From Nocardia asteroides (lineage in GTDB: Bacteria; Actinomycetota; Actinomycetes; Mycobacteriales; Mycobacteriaceae), in the NCBI RefSeq assembly GCF_900637185.1, contig NZ_LR134352.1, positions 4,454,001 to 4,518,000 on the forward strand: a stretch of DNA of 64,000 bases, written 5' to 3'. Position 1 is the stretch's first letter. Every line of letters begins with the position of its first letter. The notes beneath the pieces were generated by a model. The model had not been told where the DNA came from. It made no database searches and saw nothing but the letters and a program-made list of their open reading frames with translations. Positions 34,222 through 44,194 of this stretch are shown here, in pieces. A program made the position numbers and the translations under genes.

Positions 34222-37200
34222 CTCCCGGAACGAGAGACGGACAACTCGACGACGAGAACCCGTGGCCGGGGCTGGCGTCGTTCGAGGAGAACGGGCAGGC
34301 GTTCTTCTTCGGGCGCGACCGCGAAGCAGCGTCCTTGCTCAGGCACGTCCGCGATGCTCCGGTGACGGTCCTGTACGGGCGATCCGGACTCGGGAAGACG
34401 TCGCTGCTGCGCGCCGGCCTGTTTCCCGCCCTCCGCGACGAGAACTACCTGCCGATCTACATCCGATTGGATCTCACCCGGAACGCGGCGGCGCTGTCTC
34501 GCCAGCTGCACCGAGCGGTGCGCGGTTCGATCCGGGCCCACGCACCCGATGCGGTGCTACCTCGCGATGACGAGTCACTCTGGGAGTACCTGCATCGCAC
34601 AGACTTCGAACTCTGGAGTGCGCAGAATTATCCGCTCACGCCGGTGATCGTTCTCGACCAGTTCGAGGAGCTGTTCACCCGCGGTGAGCGTGTTCCCGAA
34701 GCCGTGCGGGAATTCATGCACGACCTCGGCGACCTCGCCGAGAACCGGATTTCCGACGAAGTGGCCGCCCGGATCGACAGTGATGAAGCCGAGGCAGGCC
34801 GGTTCCGGCTACGGGCGCAGAACTTCAAGCTACTGATCACCTTGCGGGAGGATTTCCTTCCCAACCTCGAAGAGTGGTGCCCGTTGATCCCCGCGCTGGG
34901 ACGGTCCCGGATGCGGCTGCTTCCCTTTCGCGCCGACGCGGCGTTCGAGGCGGTCCGCAAACCGTCCGGTCACCTGATCACCGATGCTCTCGCGCACCGG
35001 GTTGTCGGCATCATCGCCGGTGAGGATCTGCACCTCGGCCGGGAGGTGCCGGCAGCCGAGGCCGACGACCTCGCGGCTTCAGATGTGGAACCTGCGCTGT
35101 TGAGCCTGTTCTGTCGCGAACTCAACGAAGAGCGGAAGCGGAGTGGACGGGCGCACTTCGACGAACAGCTGGTGAAGGAGGCCCAGCGCGACATTCTGTC
35201 GAACTACTACCTGTCGTGTGTGCGTGATCTGTCACCGCAGGTCGCCGAATTCATCGAGTCGGAACTGATCACCGAGAAGGGCTTTCGCGACAGCTACCCC
35301 CGTGAGGACGCGGTGCCGTCGCGGCTGACCGGCGACGAACTCGATCGGCTGATCCGCTCACGCCTGGTGCGACTGGAGGAATACCACGGAGCGCAACGGA
35401 TAGAACTGACCCACGATGTGCTCACCGGCGTCGTGCGGGAACATCGCGACCGGCGACGCTCGGAAACAGAGCGCACGGCGCACGCGGCCCGGGTGGAACG
35501 GGAGAAGCAGGCCCTCCTGGACGCTGCCGCCCGACGCGAGGTCGAACTGGAGGGTGAGCGGCGGGCCGGACGGCGATTCCGGCGGCTGTCCGCTGTGCTG
35601 GCCGTTGTGTGCGTGGTCTCGGTCGTCCTGGCTGTCCTGGCCGTGATCAATTGGCGGTCAGCCACCGATGCCCGCAACGACGCGGCTGATCGCAGCAAAG
35701 AAGCGCTCGCTGGTCGTCTGACCTCGCAGGCGCAGTCGATGCTGGCCGGCGGCCAGCCCGGCAGCGAGTTGGCGGCTCTCAACAAACTGCTCGCCGCACA
35801 GGATATCTCGACGACTCCCGACCTCGGTGCGCTCTTGACCACCTTGCGGAACGAAGCCCGTTTACACAAGATCATCGGCCTGGACGCGGAGGGTGGTGTG
35901 CTCAGTACCGACGGTCGGCGGATCGTCACTCGCGCACCGTCCGGAATCGTGCTGGTGGACACGGAGGCGGGAAAACCGATCGGAGAGCCGTTGGTCGTCG
36001 ACGGCACAGTCGAGGCGGTGAGCGCGGACGGACGGTATCTGGTATTGAGCGACCCCGACAGAATCATTCGGGTGTGGGACTCGGCGACGGGCAAGCCGAT
36101 CGGGCAGCCGCTGACGGACAGTGCGGGCCGGACGACAGCCGTTGTCGTCAGTCCGGATGGTAACCGGGTCGCCGCGAGCTACGGGGATCACACACGGTTG
36201 TGGGACGCCCGGACCGGGCGGCAGATCGGGCCTGCGATGGGCGCGGCTGATACACAGGTGCGTGCGCTGGCGTTCAGTCCGGATGGCAATCGCCTGGCTT
36301 CAGCCGGTTCCACGAAGACTGTCGAGCTCTGGGACGCCCACAGCGGCGCGGCACTCGGCGAAACGGTACCTTCCGGCGACCCGCGCATCGGCGAGGCCGA
36401 AGCGATATGGAGTCTGAGCTTCAGTCCCGACGGCCGTCTCGTCGCCGCCGGTGGCAATACCGTCGGCGTCGGCCCTTTGGCGAACGCGGGTACACCACTG
36501 CGAATCTGGAACACCGAGACCGGCACAGCAATCCCCGACCCCGAGACCGGCAACTTCGGTGCCGTCGTATCGGTGGCCTTCAGCCCGGACGGGGGCCGTA
36601 TCGTCACCGGCGGCGACGACAAGACTGTGCGCCTGTGGGACCCGGACACCGGTCGGCAGGTGGGCGATCCACTCAGCCTCAATGCTGCTGTCCAGGACGT
36701 CGCTTTCACCCCCGACGGCAATCGGATCGTTGCGGTTGCCGACGATACCGGCCAGATATTCCACGCCGATCCCACCATGGGGTTGCCCGCCAAGGTAGGC
36801 AGTAGCCGGGTGGTCGAACAGGCGATGACGGATACCCGCCTGTCGATAGACACCGAAACCGAGCGCCCCCAGATCGTCATCTACCGCGACGGTGAGCTGC
36901 AACGGTTGGATGCCGACACCGGAGAACGGATTGGGGCGGTTCTCGTTTCCGAGGCGCTCCGCGGCGCAATGCAGATCTCTTTCAGCCCGGATGGTCGCTG
37001 GCTCGCAGTCGTGGGCCGAGACAACGACGTTCGCGTCCTCGATCTGCAGGACGGTCGGCAGCGCGGCGCACCGATGAAGGGGCACATCGGTACGCTGAGC
37101 GCGGTGGCGTTCAGCCCGGATGGGACGACACTCGCGACGGGAAGTGGTGACAAGACGATCAGGCTCTGGGACTGGGCATCGGGGCATCAGATCAGGGAGC

Positions 37201-37838
37201 CGTTGACAGGACACACGAACGGCGTGGAAGAGCTCGTATTCAGCGAGGATGGGCAACGGCTCTATTCCCGCAGCTACGATTCCGTGCGGATCTGGGATGG
37301 GAAGACATGGCAACCGGTCGGCAAGATCATCGAGGGCTTCGCCACGGCAATGGAGCTCCGAGACGACAACCGGCGCATCGCGGTCGCTGACGGTGTCACG
37401 ATCCGCCAATGGGACGCCGAAAGCGGCGAGGCCGTCGGCGAGCCTCTCGAGGGCCACGACGAGCCTCTCGAATCCGTCAACTACAGTCCCGACGGCCGGT
37501 ACCTGGTCTCCACGTCCTCGGACTACACAGTGCGGTTCTGGGATGCCGACACCGGACGTCAGATCGGCGAACCGATCGTCACCGCCCGGCTCGGCCCGAC
37601 CCCACTTCTGGACTTCAGCACGGATGGGCGTCGCGTCTTCGTCCTTTCCCAGAAGATCGCCTTGAACAAAACCTCTGCATTCGAAGGCGGCGGGATCTGG
37701 CAGATACCGGGACCCGCCGCGTGGCGGGACGCGATCTGCGACAAACTCACCTCGAACCCCAGCGACGAGGACTGGAAGGATTGGGTTTCCACCGATCCTC
37801 CGAGTTCGGAGCTGTGCCGGGACAAACCCACAGCCTGA
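34218..37838 (+). CDS. nSTAND1-type NTPase with membrane helix and WD40 propellers
   Basis: 1206 residues. ENPWPGLASFEENGQAFFFGR leads into the STAND NTPase: Walker A GRSGLGKTS (54-62), Walker B VIVLDQFEELF (143-153), sensor LLITLRED (205-212). A winged-helix region and coiled coil (about 400-450) follow, then one strong transmembrane helix (about 458-478) and at least twelve WD40 repeats (FSPDG...IRLWD...G) from about 545 to 1150, enough for two propellers. The end ICDKLTSNPSDEDWKDW...LC is a Cys-paired tail common to these proteins. It should sense a trigger through WD40, oligomerise with ATP, and activate the TIR partner encoded upstream. The positive-inside rule would put WD40 outside the cell. 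Confidence 0.85.
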   Translation: MTPGTRDGQLDDENPWPGLASFEENGQAFFFGRDREAASLLRHVRDAPVTVLYGRSGLGKTSLLRAGLFPALRDENYLPIYIRLDLTRNAAALSRQLHRAVRGSIRAHAPDAVLPRDDESLWEYLHRTDFELWSAQNYPLTPVIVLDQFEELFTRGERVPEAVREFMHDLGDLAENRISDEVAARIDSDEAEAGRFRLRAQNFKLLITLREDFLPNLEEWCPLIPALGRSRMRLLPFRADAAFEAVRKPSGHLITDALAHRVVGIIAGEDLHLGREVPAAEADDLAASDVEPALLSLFCRELNEERKRSGRAHFDEQLVKEAQRDILSNYYLSCVRDLSPQVAEFIESELITEKGFRDSYPREDAVPSRLTGDELDRLIRSRLVRLEEYHGAQRIELTHDVLTGVVREHRDRRRSETERTAHAARVEREKQALLDAAARREVELEGERRAGRRFRRLSAVLAVVCVVSVVLAVLAVINWRSATDARNDAADRSKEALAGRLTSQAQSMLAGGQPGSELAALNKLLAAQDISTTPDLGALLTTLRNEARLHKIIGLDAEGGVLSTDGRRIVTRAPSGIVLVDTEAGKPIGEPLVVDGTVEAVSADGRYLVLSDPDRIIRVWDSATGKPIGQPLTDSAGRTTAVVVSPDGNRVAASYGDHTRLWDARTGRQIGPAMGAADTQVRALAFSPDGNRLASAGSTKTVELWDAHSGAALGETVPSGDPRIGEAEAIWSLSFSPDGRLVAAGGNTVGVGPLANAGTPLRIWNTETGTAIPDPETGNFGAVVSVAFSPDGGRIVTGGDDKTVRLWDPDTGRQVGDPLSLNAAVQDVAFTPDGNRIVAVADDTGQIFHADPTMGLPAKVGSSRVVEQAMTDTRLSIDTETERPQIVIYRDGELQRLDADTGERIGAVLVSEALRGAMQISFSPDGRWLAVVGRDNDVRVLDLQDGRQRGAPMKGHIGTLSAVAFSPDGTTLATGSGDKTIRLWDWASGHQIREPLTGHTNGVEELVFSEDGQRLYSRSYDSVRIWDGKTWQPVGKIIEGFATAMELRDDNRRIAVADGVTIRQWDAESGEAVGEPLEGHDEPLESVNYSPDGRYLVSTSSDYTVRFWDADTGRQIGEPIVTARLGPTPLLDFSTDGRRVFVLSQKIALNKTSAFEGGGIWQIPGPAAWRDAICDKLTSNPSDEDWKDWVSTDPPSSELCRDKPTA

Positions 37839-37910
37839 TCGGTCGTGCCGCGCCGATATCGACCGGCACATCCACCTGCCCGAGACATCGGGATTCTCTG
37901 CGAAGTCGCA

Positions 37911-38558
37911 CTACGCACGCTGATTCGCTGCCACGCAATCCGACGAAACCCCTCGCGTCACCAACAGCATCGCAATGTCTGCCAGCAACTCGACCGAGCT
38001 CGACAAAGGGAGCTCGGGCTCGCGGGTCATCCATTCGCGTGCGAGTGCGTTGACCGCCGCGGTGAGCAGCCGGGCGGTGTCGCCGTCCAGGCGCGTGCCT
38101 TCCGTCTCCAGGAAACTCTGGATGTGGCCCGCCCATTGCTGGGCGCGGGCCCCGCACTGCCGTTCGACGAGTCCACCGGCACCGCTCACTGGGAGTACGG
38201 CAAAGGCTGCGCGATGGGGCGCGCTGTCGATCGACACGAAATAGGCGGTCAGGGCCGCGCGCACCGCCATATGTGGGTCGGTGCGAACAGTCGGGTCGGC
38301 CAGTGCGCGGGCCACCGCGACGGCCGCGTCGTCCTGGACCTGGAAATAGGCCGTGACGAGTGCTTCGTCGAGGGTTCGGAATTCCTCGTAGAACTGCCGC
38401 TTCGACAGGGACGCGGATTCGCAGAGGTCGAGGAGCGAGCAGGCGAGGTGGCCGCGCTCGGCGCAGATCCGGGTCGCGGCGTCCAGGAACTGCTGTCGCC
38501 GGCGCGCTTTGCGCTGCGCGACACTCTGGCCTGCGTACCGCCTGGCACCGGCGATCAT
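37911..38558 (-). CDS. TetR-family regulator
   Basis: 215 residues, ATG 38558 with GGAGG 10 nt upstream. N-terminal helix-turn-helix (FLDAATRICAERG, LLDLCESASLSKRQFYEEF) and a ligand domain. It is on the same strand as, and 96 bp after, the meta-cleavage operon, separated by two strong hairpins, so it has its own promoter. It is a candidate regulator of that operon, but the double TetR at 46257 and the TetR at 60024 are equally placed. Convergent with the STAND gene. Confidence 0.88.
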   Translation of the reverse strand: MIAGARRYAGQSVAQRKARRRQQFLDAATRICAERGHLACSLLDLCESASLSKRQFYEEFRTLDEALVTAYFQVQDDAAVAVARALADPTVRTDPHMAVRAALTAYFVSIDSAPHRAAFAVLPVSGAGGLVERQCGARAQQWAGHIQSFLETEGTRLDGDTARLLTAAVNALAREWMTREPELPLSSSVELLADIAMLLVTRGVSSDCVAANQRA

Positions 38559-38592
38559 CGCGCACCGTCCTCCGGCTCGTCGGGACGGCGGC

Positions 38593-38652
38593 CCCAGCCT
38601 CCTGTGACAAAGGCTGGGACCGCGTCACCTTCCGGCCCGCGCAGGCCGGAAG
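38593..38652 (-). terminator. double terminator after the meta-cleavage operon
   Basis: CTTCCGGCC / GGCCGGAAG (38629-38637 with 38644-38652, 9 bp, 6-nt loop) directly past the aldolase stop, then CCCAGCCT / AGGCTGGG (38593-38600 with 38611-38618, 8 bp). Both are perfect stems without T-tracts. Confidence 0.55.
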
Positions 38653-38654
38653 TC

Positions 38655-39665
38655 TCAGTGATCGCCGACCAGGTCGAGCGCGATATCGGCGATCATGTCT
38701 TCCTGTCCGCCCACCAGACCGCGCCGACCGGCGGCGGTGAGCAACGTGCGCACGTCGACACCGTAGGTGGCCGAGGCGTTCTCGGCGTGGCGCAGGAAGC
38801 TCGAGTAGACGCCGGCGTAGCCGAGGGTCAGCGTCTCGCGGTCGACCTGGACGGGACGATCCATCAACGGCCGGATCAGGTCGTCGGCGGCGTCGGTCAG
38901 CTGGTCGAGATTCGCTCCGTGTTCCCAGCCGGTCAGGTCGGCGACCGCGACGAACGCTTCGAGTGGCGTGTTGCCCGCGCCGGCGCCGAGGCCGGCCAGG
39001 GAGGCGTCGACGCGGGTCACGCCCTCCTCCACCGCGACCACACTGTTCGCGACGGACAGCGAGAGGTTCTGGTGGGCGTGGATGCCGATCTCGGTGCCCG
39101 GTTCGAGCACGTCACGGTAGGCGCGGACGCGTTCTCGGACACCGTTCATGGTGAGCCGCCCGCCGGAGTCGGTGACGTAGACGCAGTGCGCGCCATAGCT
39201 TTCCATGAGTTTCGCCTGGCCGGCGAGACCTTCCGGGCTGTTCATGTGGCTCATCATCAAGAAGCCGGACACGTCCATGCCGAGTTCGCGCGCGTAGGAG
39301 ATGTGCTGGGCGGCGATGTCGGCCTCGGTGCAGTGGGTGGCCACCCGGACCGAGCGGACGCCGAGGTCGAACGCGCGGCGCAGGTCCTCGATGGTGCCGA
39401 TGCCGGGCAGCAGCAGGGTCGTCAGCCGGGCGAATTGCAGCGCGCCCGCGGCGGCTTCGATCCATTCCCAGTCGGTGTGGCTGCCCGGTCCGTAGTTGAG
39501 GCTGCCACCGTGCAGCCCGTCGCCGTGGGCGACCTCGATCGCGTCCACGCCGGCGGCGTCGAGCGCGGCGGCGATCCGGGCGACCGTGTCGGGTTCGATG
39601 CGGTGCCGCAGGGCATGCATGCCGTCGCGCAGGGTGACGTCCTGCAGGAAGACTTCGGTGGTCAT
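38655..39665 (-). CDS. mhpE: 4-hydroxy-2-oxovalerate aldolase (MhpE/BphI class)
   Basis: 336 residues, ATG 39665 overlapping the previous stop by 4 bp. [12 protein letters not shown] (metal Asp and catalytic His), ATHCTEAD, and GIHAHQN (metal His pair) are the signature of HMG-CoA-lyase-like class II aldolases that split 4-hydroxy-2-oxoacids into pyruvate and an aldehyde. C-terminal DmpG communication domain is present, so it should channel the aldehyde to the dehydrogenase encoded next door. Last step of the pathway; pyruvate plus acetyl- or propionyl-CoA enter central metabolism. Confidence 0.95.
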   Translation of the reverse strand: MTTEVFLQDVTLRDGMHALRHRIEPDTVARIAAALDAAGVDAIEVAHGDGLHGGSLNYGPGSHTDWEWIEAAAGALQFARLTTLLLPGIGTIEDLRRAFDLGVRSVRVATHCTEADIAAQHISYARELGMDVSGFLMMSHMNSPEGLAGQAKLMESYGAHCVYVTDSGGRLTMNGVRERVRAYRDVLEPGTEIGIHAHQNLSLSVANSVVAVEEGVTRVDASLAGLGAGAGNTPLEAFVAVADLTGWEHGANLDQLTDAADDLIRPLMDRPVQVDRETLTLGYAGVYSSFLRHAENASATYGVDVRTLLTAAGRRGLVGGQEDMIADIALDLVGDH

Positions 39666-40606
39666 CGGACGCTCTCCTTGGTGGCTGCGGCGATCCGTTC
39701 GGCGACCTGCACCGCGGCCGAGGTCATGATGTCGAGGTTGCCCGCGTAGGCGGGCAGGTAGTGCGCGGCGCCTTCCACCTCGAGGAAGACGCTGACCTGG
39801 TGGGTGACCGGGGCGTCGCCGACGAGTGTGCGCAGCGGAGCTCCGGCCTCGACCGGCGTGATCTGCACGTCCTGCTTCAACCGGTAGCCCGGCACGTAGG
39901 CGGCGACATCGGCCACCATGGCCAGGATCGATTCCTTGATCCGCGCGTGGACCTCCGCGTCGGCGGAATCGATGAGCGCCAGCACGGTGTCGCGCATGAT
40001 CAGCGGCGGCTCGGCGGGGTTGAGCACGATGATCGCCCGGCCGCGCTGAGCGCCGCCCACCGCGGCGATCGCGTTCGACGTGGTCTCGGTGAACTCGTCG
40101 ATATTGGCGCGGGTGCCGGGGCCCGCCGATTTCGACGCGATCGACGCGACGATCTCGGCATAGGGCACCGCGGTGACCCGCGCGATGGCCGCGACCACCG
40201 GGATCGTCGCCTGGCCACCGCAGGTGACCATGTTGACGTTGTCGGCCGCCAGGTGCTGTTCCAGGTTCACCGCCGGAACGACGAACGGGCCGACCGCGGC
40301 GGGGGTCAGGTCGATCAGGCGTTTGCCGTAGGGCGCGAGAGCGGCGGCATTGGCCTTGTGCGCGCCGGCCGAGGTGGCGTCGAAGACGATGTCGATGTCG
40401 TCGAAATCCGGCAGGGCGATCAGACCGGCGACACCGCGGGCGGTGGTTTGCACCCCGAGCCGGCCGGCCCGGGCGAGCCCGTCGGACTCCGGGTCGATAC
40501 CGACCATGGCGGCCATCTCGAGGGTGTCGGACAGGCGCAACACCTTGATCATCAGGTCGGTGCCGATGTTGCCCGAGCCGATGACGGCGACTTTGGTGCG
40601 GCTCAT
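39662..40606 (-). CDS. mhpF: acetaldehyde dehydrogenase (acylating), MhpF/BphJ class
   Basis: 314 residues. NAD-binding [13 protein letters not shown] at the N-terminus, catalytic cysteine in [12 protein letters not shown], and conserved [11 protein letters not shown] near the end. Converts acetaldehyde or propanal, CoA and NAD to acyl-CoA; works as a complex with the aldolase. ATG at 40606 overlaps the hydratase stop by 4 bp, and its own stop overlaps the aldolase start by 4 bp. Confidence 0.96.
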   Translation of the reverse strand: MSRTKVAVIGSGNIGTDLMIKVLRLSDTLEMAAMVGIDPESDGLARAGRLGVQTTARGVAGLIALPDFDDIDIVFDATSAGAHKANAAALAPYGKRLIDLTPAAVGPFVVPAVNLEQHLAADNVNMVTCGGQATIPVVAAIARVTAVPYAEIVASIASKSAGPGTRANIDEFTETTSNAIAAVGGAQRGRAIIVLNPAEPPLIMRDTVLALIDSADAEVHARIKESILAMVADVAAYVPGYRLKQDVQITPVEAGAPLRTLVGDAPVTHQVSVFLEVEGAAHYLPAYAGNLDIMTSAAVQVAERIAAATKESVR

Positions 40607-41421
40607 TGCTCCTCCTCCAGGGTGAAGTCGACGGTGCCGAGCGGCCCCGAGCGCTGTGACAGTTCGGCGTGCACCCGCGCGCCGGGCGCCAGTGGTGCCA
40701 TCGGCCCCAGCGCGCCGGAGAGCACGATCTCGCCCGCGCGCAGCGGGTCGCCCAGGGCCTGGGCGGTGCGGGCCAGCCAGGCCAGTGCCAGCAGCGGGTC
40801 GCCGAGGCAGTCCACGCCCTTTCCGCGCGAGACGATCTCGCCGTCGACACGCATGGCCATCGTGATCTCCCGCGGCTCGAAATCATCGAGCGAGAGCCGC
40901 TGTTCGCCCAGTACGAACCAGCCACTCGAAGCGTTGTCGGCGACGGTGTCGCCGAAGGTGATGTCCCAGCCCGCGATGCGGCTGTCCACGATCTCGAGCG
41001 CGGGGGCGGCGTAGTCGACCGCGCCGCGCACGGTGATGGGGTCGAGGTCGTCGCCGGTCAGGTCGGCGCCGAGGACGAAGGCGAGTTCGGCCTCGATCTT
41101 GGGCTGCAGCAGCCGGGGCCGCTCGGACCGCGGCGTCGCACCGGCGTCCATGTCGTGGAAGAGCACACCGAAATCGGGCTGGTCGACACCGAGTTGCCGC
41201 TGCACGGCCGTGGAGGTCAACCCGATCTTGTGCCCGACGATGCGAGCGCCCGTGTCGAGGCGCCGACGAGTGCCCAAGCTCTGCACCGCGTACGCCAGGT
41301 CCACGTCGTCGGCGCCGATGAGGTCGCGCACCGCTGCCACGGGCACGCCCAAGTCGGTGGCGGTCGCGAGGCGGTCGGCCGCGGCGCGGACGGCGGACCG
41401 TCCTTCGATGGTCGTGGTCAT
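40603..41421 (-). CDS. mhpD: 2-hydroxypenta-2,4-dienoate hydratase (MhpD/HsaE class)
   Basis: 272 residues with the FAH-like fold of vinylpyruvate hydratases: [25 protein letters not shown] (acidic metal ligands), [15 protein letters not shown], and [17 protein letters not shown]. Adds water to 2-hydroxypentadienoate to give 4-hydroxy-2-oxovalerate for the aldolase. 4-bp overlaps at both ends. Confidence 0.94.
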   Translation of the reverse strand: MTTTIEGRSAVRAAADRLATATDLGVPVAAVRDLIGADDVDLAYAVQSLGTRRRLDTGARIVGHKIGLTSTAVQRQLGVDQPDFGVLFHDMDAGATPRSERPRLLQPKIEAELAFVLGADLTGDDLDPITVRGAVDYAAPALEIVDSRIAGWDITFGDTVADNASSGWFVLGEQRLSLDDFEPREITMAMRVDGEIVSRGKGVDCLGDPLLALAWLARTAQALGDPLRAGEIVLSGALGPMAPLAPGARVHAELSQRSGPLGTVDFTLEEEQ

Positions 41422-43172
41422 CGTGCTTCCTCCAGGGTGTTCGGCGCTGCGGACGCCACGACGCGCAGGGGGTTGTGATCGGCGGTCAGCATCGCGGGGG
41501 TGACGGCGAGGCGGACGAGCAGCGCGGTGACCAGTTCGGTGGCGCCGGATTTCGCGCTGGTGCCGAACACGTACCTGTCCGGGCGGAGCAGCACCGTGCC
41601 ACCTTGGGCGACACCGGCTTTGGCGAACCAGCGGGCCAGTTCGCCGGTGTGGTCCTCGACGTCGGCGTAGTCGGTGGCGGGAACGCGCGCGTCGCCCGGC
41701 TCACCCTGCGGGCGGCCACCGGTCGGATACACGGTGACGAACCGCGTACCGAGGATCTGCAAGGCGTTGCGCTGGGCGACGCTGAGACCGTCGCGCGGAT
41801 CGACACCGTAACCGACGACAGCGAAGCCGAGGCCGAGCGCGTCGTCGAGGCGCTGGTGGCGTCCGTCGAAGGTGCGGACGTCGGGCTGCGGTGCCAGGGT
41901 GCCTTCCACCCCGCGCAACACATTGCGGGGGAGCCCGAAGTACGCACCACGCTTGAACCGCGGGGACGGCTTCATCTTGGCTTCCCGGATCCAGGTGTTC
42001 AGCCCGGGAACCTTCAGCGCGGTGGCCAAGGCGACGTCGCGAGCGCCCGCGGCGAACCGGTTGTCGATCGAGACGAGGCTCTTGTTGAAAACCGACAGAT
42101 CGATCATCGCCTTCGCGTGCGGCCGTCGCTCGGTCTCGTAGGTGTCGAGAAGGTCGAGATCGGCGCCGTGCTGGATGATCGCGCCGAGCTTCCAGGAGAG
42201 GTTGTCGGCGTCGCGAACACCGGAGTTCATGCCCTGGCCGATGAATTGCGGGGTCATGTGCGCGGCGTCACCGGCGAGCAGGATGCGTCCCGCTCGCCAC
42301 CGGTCGGCGACCACGGCATTGAAGGTGTAGACCAGTTTGCGCAGCACCGTCACTTCGTCGGGGTCGACGTAGCGGCCGATGAGATCGCGGACCCGGTCGG
42401 GGTCCTCCATCTCTTCTTTGCTCTGCTCGTCGTTGAGCATGAACTCGAACCGGTGGTGTCCACCGGGTTGCGGACACGACACCGTCGGCAGCTCGGGATC
42501 ACAGACGAAGTTGAAGTACGGCAGATGCCGGAAGGCGTCGACGCCGTCGTTGGCGAGCAGGTCGACCACGAGCCAGCGTTCGGGGAAGCTGGTGCCGGTC
42601 ATGTCGATGCCCAGCTGCGTGCGCACCACGCTGCGGCCGCCGTCGCAGCCGACGAGGAACTTCGCGCGCACCTCCTCGGCGGTCGCCGGGTCGGTGTCGA
42701 CGTCGTGTTTGCCGTACCCGGTGCCGCGGCATTCGGCATGCCGGACGAGGACACCGTCGGCGTCCTGGTCGAAGCTGAGGACCTCCCGCCCGCGGCGCAC
42801 CGTCACGTGCGCATAGCGCTCCAGGGCGTTTTCGAGCGTGTTCTCCAGGTAGGGCTGGTACAGGAAGTTGGCCACCGGCCACCCCAGCGGGCGCGAGGCC
42901 TGGTTGAACTGGGCGAGCACCGAGCCGTCGCTGCGTACCCACTGCACGGTGCAGTCGAGGTTCATCTGGGCCGAGGCTTCGTCGGCGACGCCGGCGGTCT
43001 GGAAGATCCGCATGCCTTCGTCGTCGGTGTAGACCGCCCGCGCCAGGCCGTAGAACTCCGGCTCACGCTCGAGCACCAGTACCCGCACGCCGCGACGGCC
43101 GAGCAGATTCGCCAACGTCAGGCCGGTGGGCCCCAGCCCGACGACTACCACGTCGTAGTCGAACGATGTCAT
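41418..43172 (-). CDS. mhpA: FAD-dependent aromatic hydroxylase (MhpA-like)
   Basis: 584 residues: Rossmann VVVGLGPTGLTLANLLG, GCDGGRSVVR (DG motif), and LLAGDAAHMTPQFIGQGMNSG (FAD/ribityl GD motif), then a thioredoxin-like C-terminal domain. Class A flavin monooxygenase of the 3-(3-hydroxyphenyl)propionate hydroxylase group, which makes a catechol by ortho-hydroxylation with NAD(P)H and oxygen. Its product would feed the extradiol dioxygenase upstream. The true substrate may be another phenol, such as a phenylpropanoid or a steroid-like ring. Confidence 0.9.
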   Translation of the reverse strand: MTSFDYDVVVVGLGPTGLTLANLLGRRGVRVLVLEREPEFYGLARAVYTDDEGMRIFQTAGVADEASAQMNLDCTVQWVRSDGSVLAQFNQASRPLGWPVANFLYQPYLENTLENALERYAHVTVRRGREVLSFDQDADGVLVRHAECRGTGYGKHDVDTDPATAEEVRAKFLVGCDGGRSVVRTQLGIDMTGTSFPERWLVVDLLANDGVDAFRHLPYFNFVCDPELPTVSCPQPGGHHRFEFMLNDEQSKEEMEDPDRVRDLIGRYVDPDEVTVLRKLVYTFNAVVADRWRAGRILLAGDAAHMTPQFIGQGMNSGVRDADNLSWKLGAIIQHGADLDLLDTYETERRPHAKAMIDLSVFNKSLVSIDNRFAAGARDVALATALKVPGLNTWIREAKMKPSPRFKRGAYFGLPRNVLRGVEGTLAPQPDVRTFDGRHQRLDDALGLGFAVVGYGVDPRDGLSVAQRNALQILGTRFVTVYPTGGRPQGEPGDARVPATDYADVEDHTGELARWFAKAGVAQGGTVLLRPDRYVFGTSAKSGATELVTALLVRLAVTPAMLTADHNPLRVVASAAPNTLEEAR

Positions 43173-44194
43173 CGCGCCATGCCTCCGGTGAGTTGGGGAA
43201 CAGTGATCTCGGGTGTCCGCAAGGTCCGGACGACCTGCCGGAACTGAGCGAACTTGTCCAGCACGGTCTCGCCGACCGGGGTGTGGCCCCAGATGCTGAT
43301 GCCCTGGTAAGTGGTCGGCTCCCAGGTGGATTCGCGTTCCGGACCGAACACGATCGGGTTCCAGCCGACCTCGAGTTCGAAGCCCGACGGGGTGACGCAG
43401 TAGAAGGACAGCTCCCGATCATTGGTGTGCTGGCCGACCGACCAGGCCATCCGGAAACCGAGATCGGTGACACGTCCGTACGCGGCCAGCACGTCGTCGA
43501 GCGTGCCCGACTGGATGTTGATGTGCTGCACCCGAGTTCGGATGGGATCGATCTTGACGCCGCGGATATTGGCGATGGCGATCGAGTGGTGCCGCTCGTT
43601 CACCCGCAGGAACCGGATCTTGAGGGTGAGGCCGGAGACGTTCTCGTCGATGTAGTCGCTGAGCCGGGAGTCGAAGACCGTCTGGTAGTAGCCCCGCAGC
43701 GCTTCGGGTTCCTTCGACACGATCGCGACATGCCCCATGCCGGCTTCGCCGGTCACCCACCCGGAGCTGAGCATGCGCAGCGGCTCGGGGGTCGTGACGG
43801 GGACGGTGAAGATCTCCTGCGCGATCCCCTTGGGACCGGGGAACCGCCACAGGCGCTCGACGCCGCGGCGAGCCGCGTCCTCGGCGCTGCCCTCGGTGAT
43901 CGGCACACCGCGATCCGACACGCGCGCGAGGATGCGGTCGAAGGACTGGTGATCGTCGACCTGCCAGCCGATCGCGGTCACGTCCTCCTGCGGGCCGTGC
44001 TCCACCAGGAACCGGCACGCGTGATCGTCGAGGCGGAAGCGCAGGGTGCCGTGGTCGACCTGGTCGGCGTGCATGCCGATCGCGTCGACGCCGAAACGCC
44101 GCCAGTCGGCCAGCCGTGCGGACTCCACCACGACGTACCCCAGGTGGACGGCCCCGAAGACCGACCCGTCACCGAAGACGTCTGCGCCGGTCAT
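43169..44194 (-). CDS. extradiol ring-cleavage dioxygenase, type I VOC (BphC/HsaC-like)
   Basis: 341 residues from ATG 44194 (4-bp overlap with the hydrolase stop). Two VOC domains; Fe(II) ligands in the C-terminal one: GMGHVAIVS (His155), RVQHINIQS (His224), GFELEVGW (Glu275). Opens a catechol next to the hydroxyls, giving the yellow meta-cleavage product that the hydrolase splits. MhpB of E. coli belongs to another superfamily, so this operon has the actinobacterial/biphenyl-type cleavage enzyme with an Mhp-type hydroxylase. Confidence 0.92.
   Translation of the reverse strand: MTGADVFGDGSVFGAVHLGYVVVESARLADWRRFGVDAIGMHADQVDHGTLRFRLDDHACRFLVEHGPQEDVTAIGWQVDDHQSFDRILARVSDRGVPITEGSAEDAARRGVERLWRFPGPKGIAQEIFTVPVTTPEPLRMLSSGWVTGEAGMGHVAIVSKEPEALRGYYQTVFDSRLSDYIDENVSGLTLKIRFLRVNERHHSIAIANIRGVKIDPIRTRVQHINIQSGTLDDVLAAYGRVTDLGFRMAWSVGQHTNDRELSFYCVTPSGFELEVGWNPIVFGPERESTWEPTTYQGISIWGHTPVGETVLDKFAQFRQVVRTLRTPEITVPQLTGGMAR

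Noticed and set aside
36000..37600. Tandem DNA repeats within the STAND gene
   Set aside because: These are diverged WD40 codon repeats (FSPDG...WD), not nucleotide-level repeats or a mobile element.
32851..37838. Classification as Thoeris or canonical Avs
   Set aside because: No ThsA-type SIR2-SLOG protein is present, the TIR is not paired with such a protein, and the STAND protein carries WD40 repeats and a membrane helix instead of a fused effector and TPR-like sensor.
41475..43247. 590-codon frame opposite the flavin hydroxylase
   Set aside because: No motif; the minus strand has all FAD motifs and 4-bp coupling to its neighbours.
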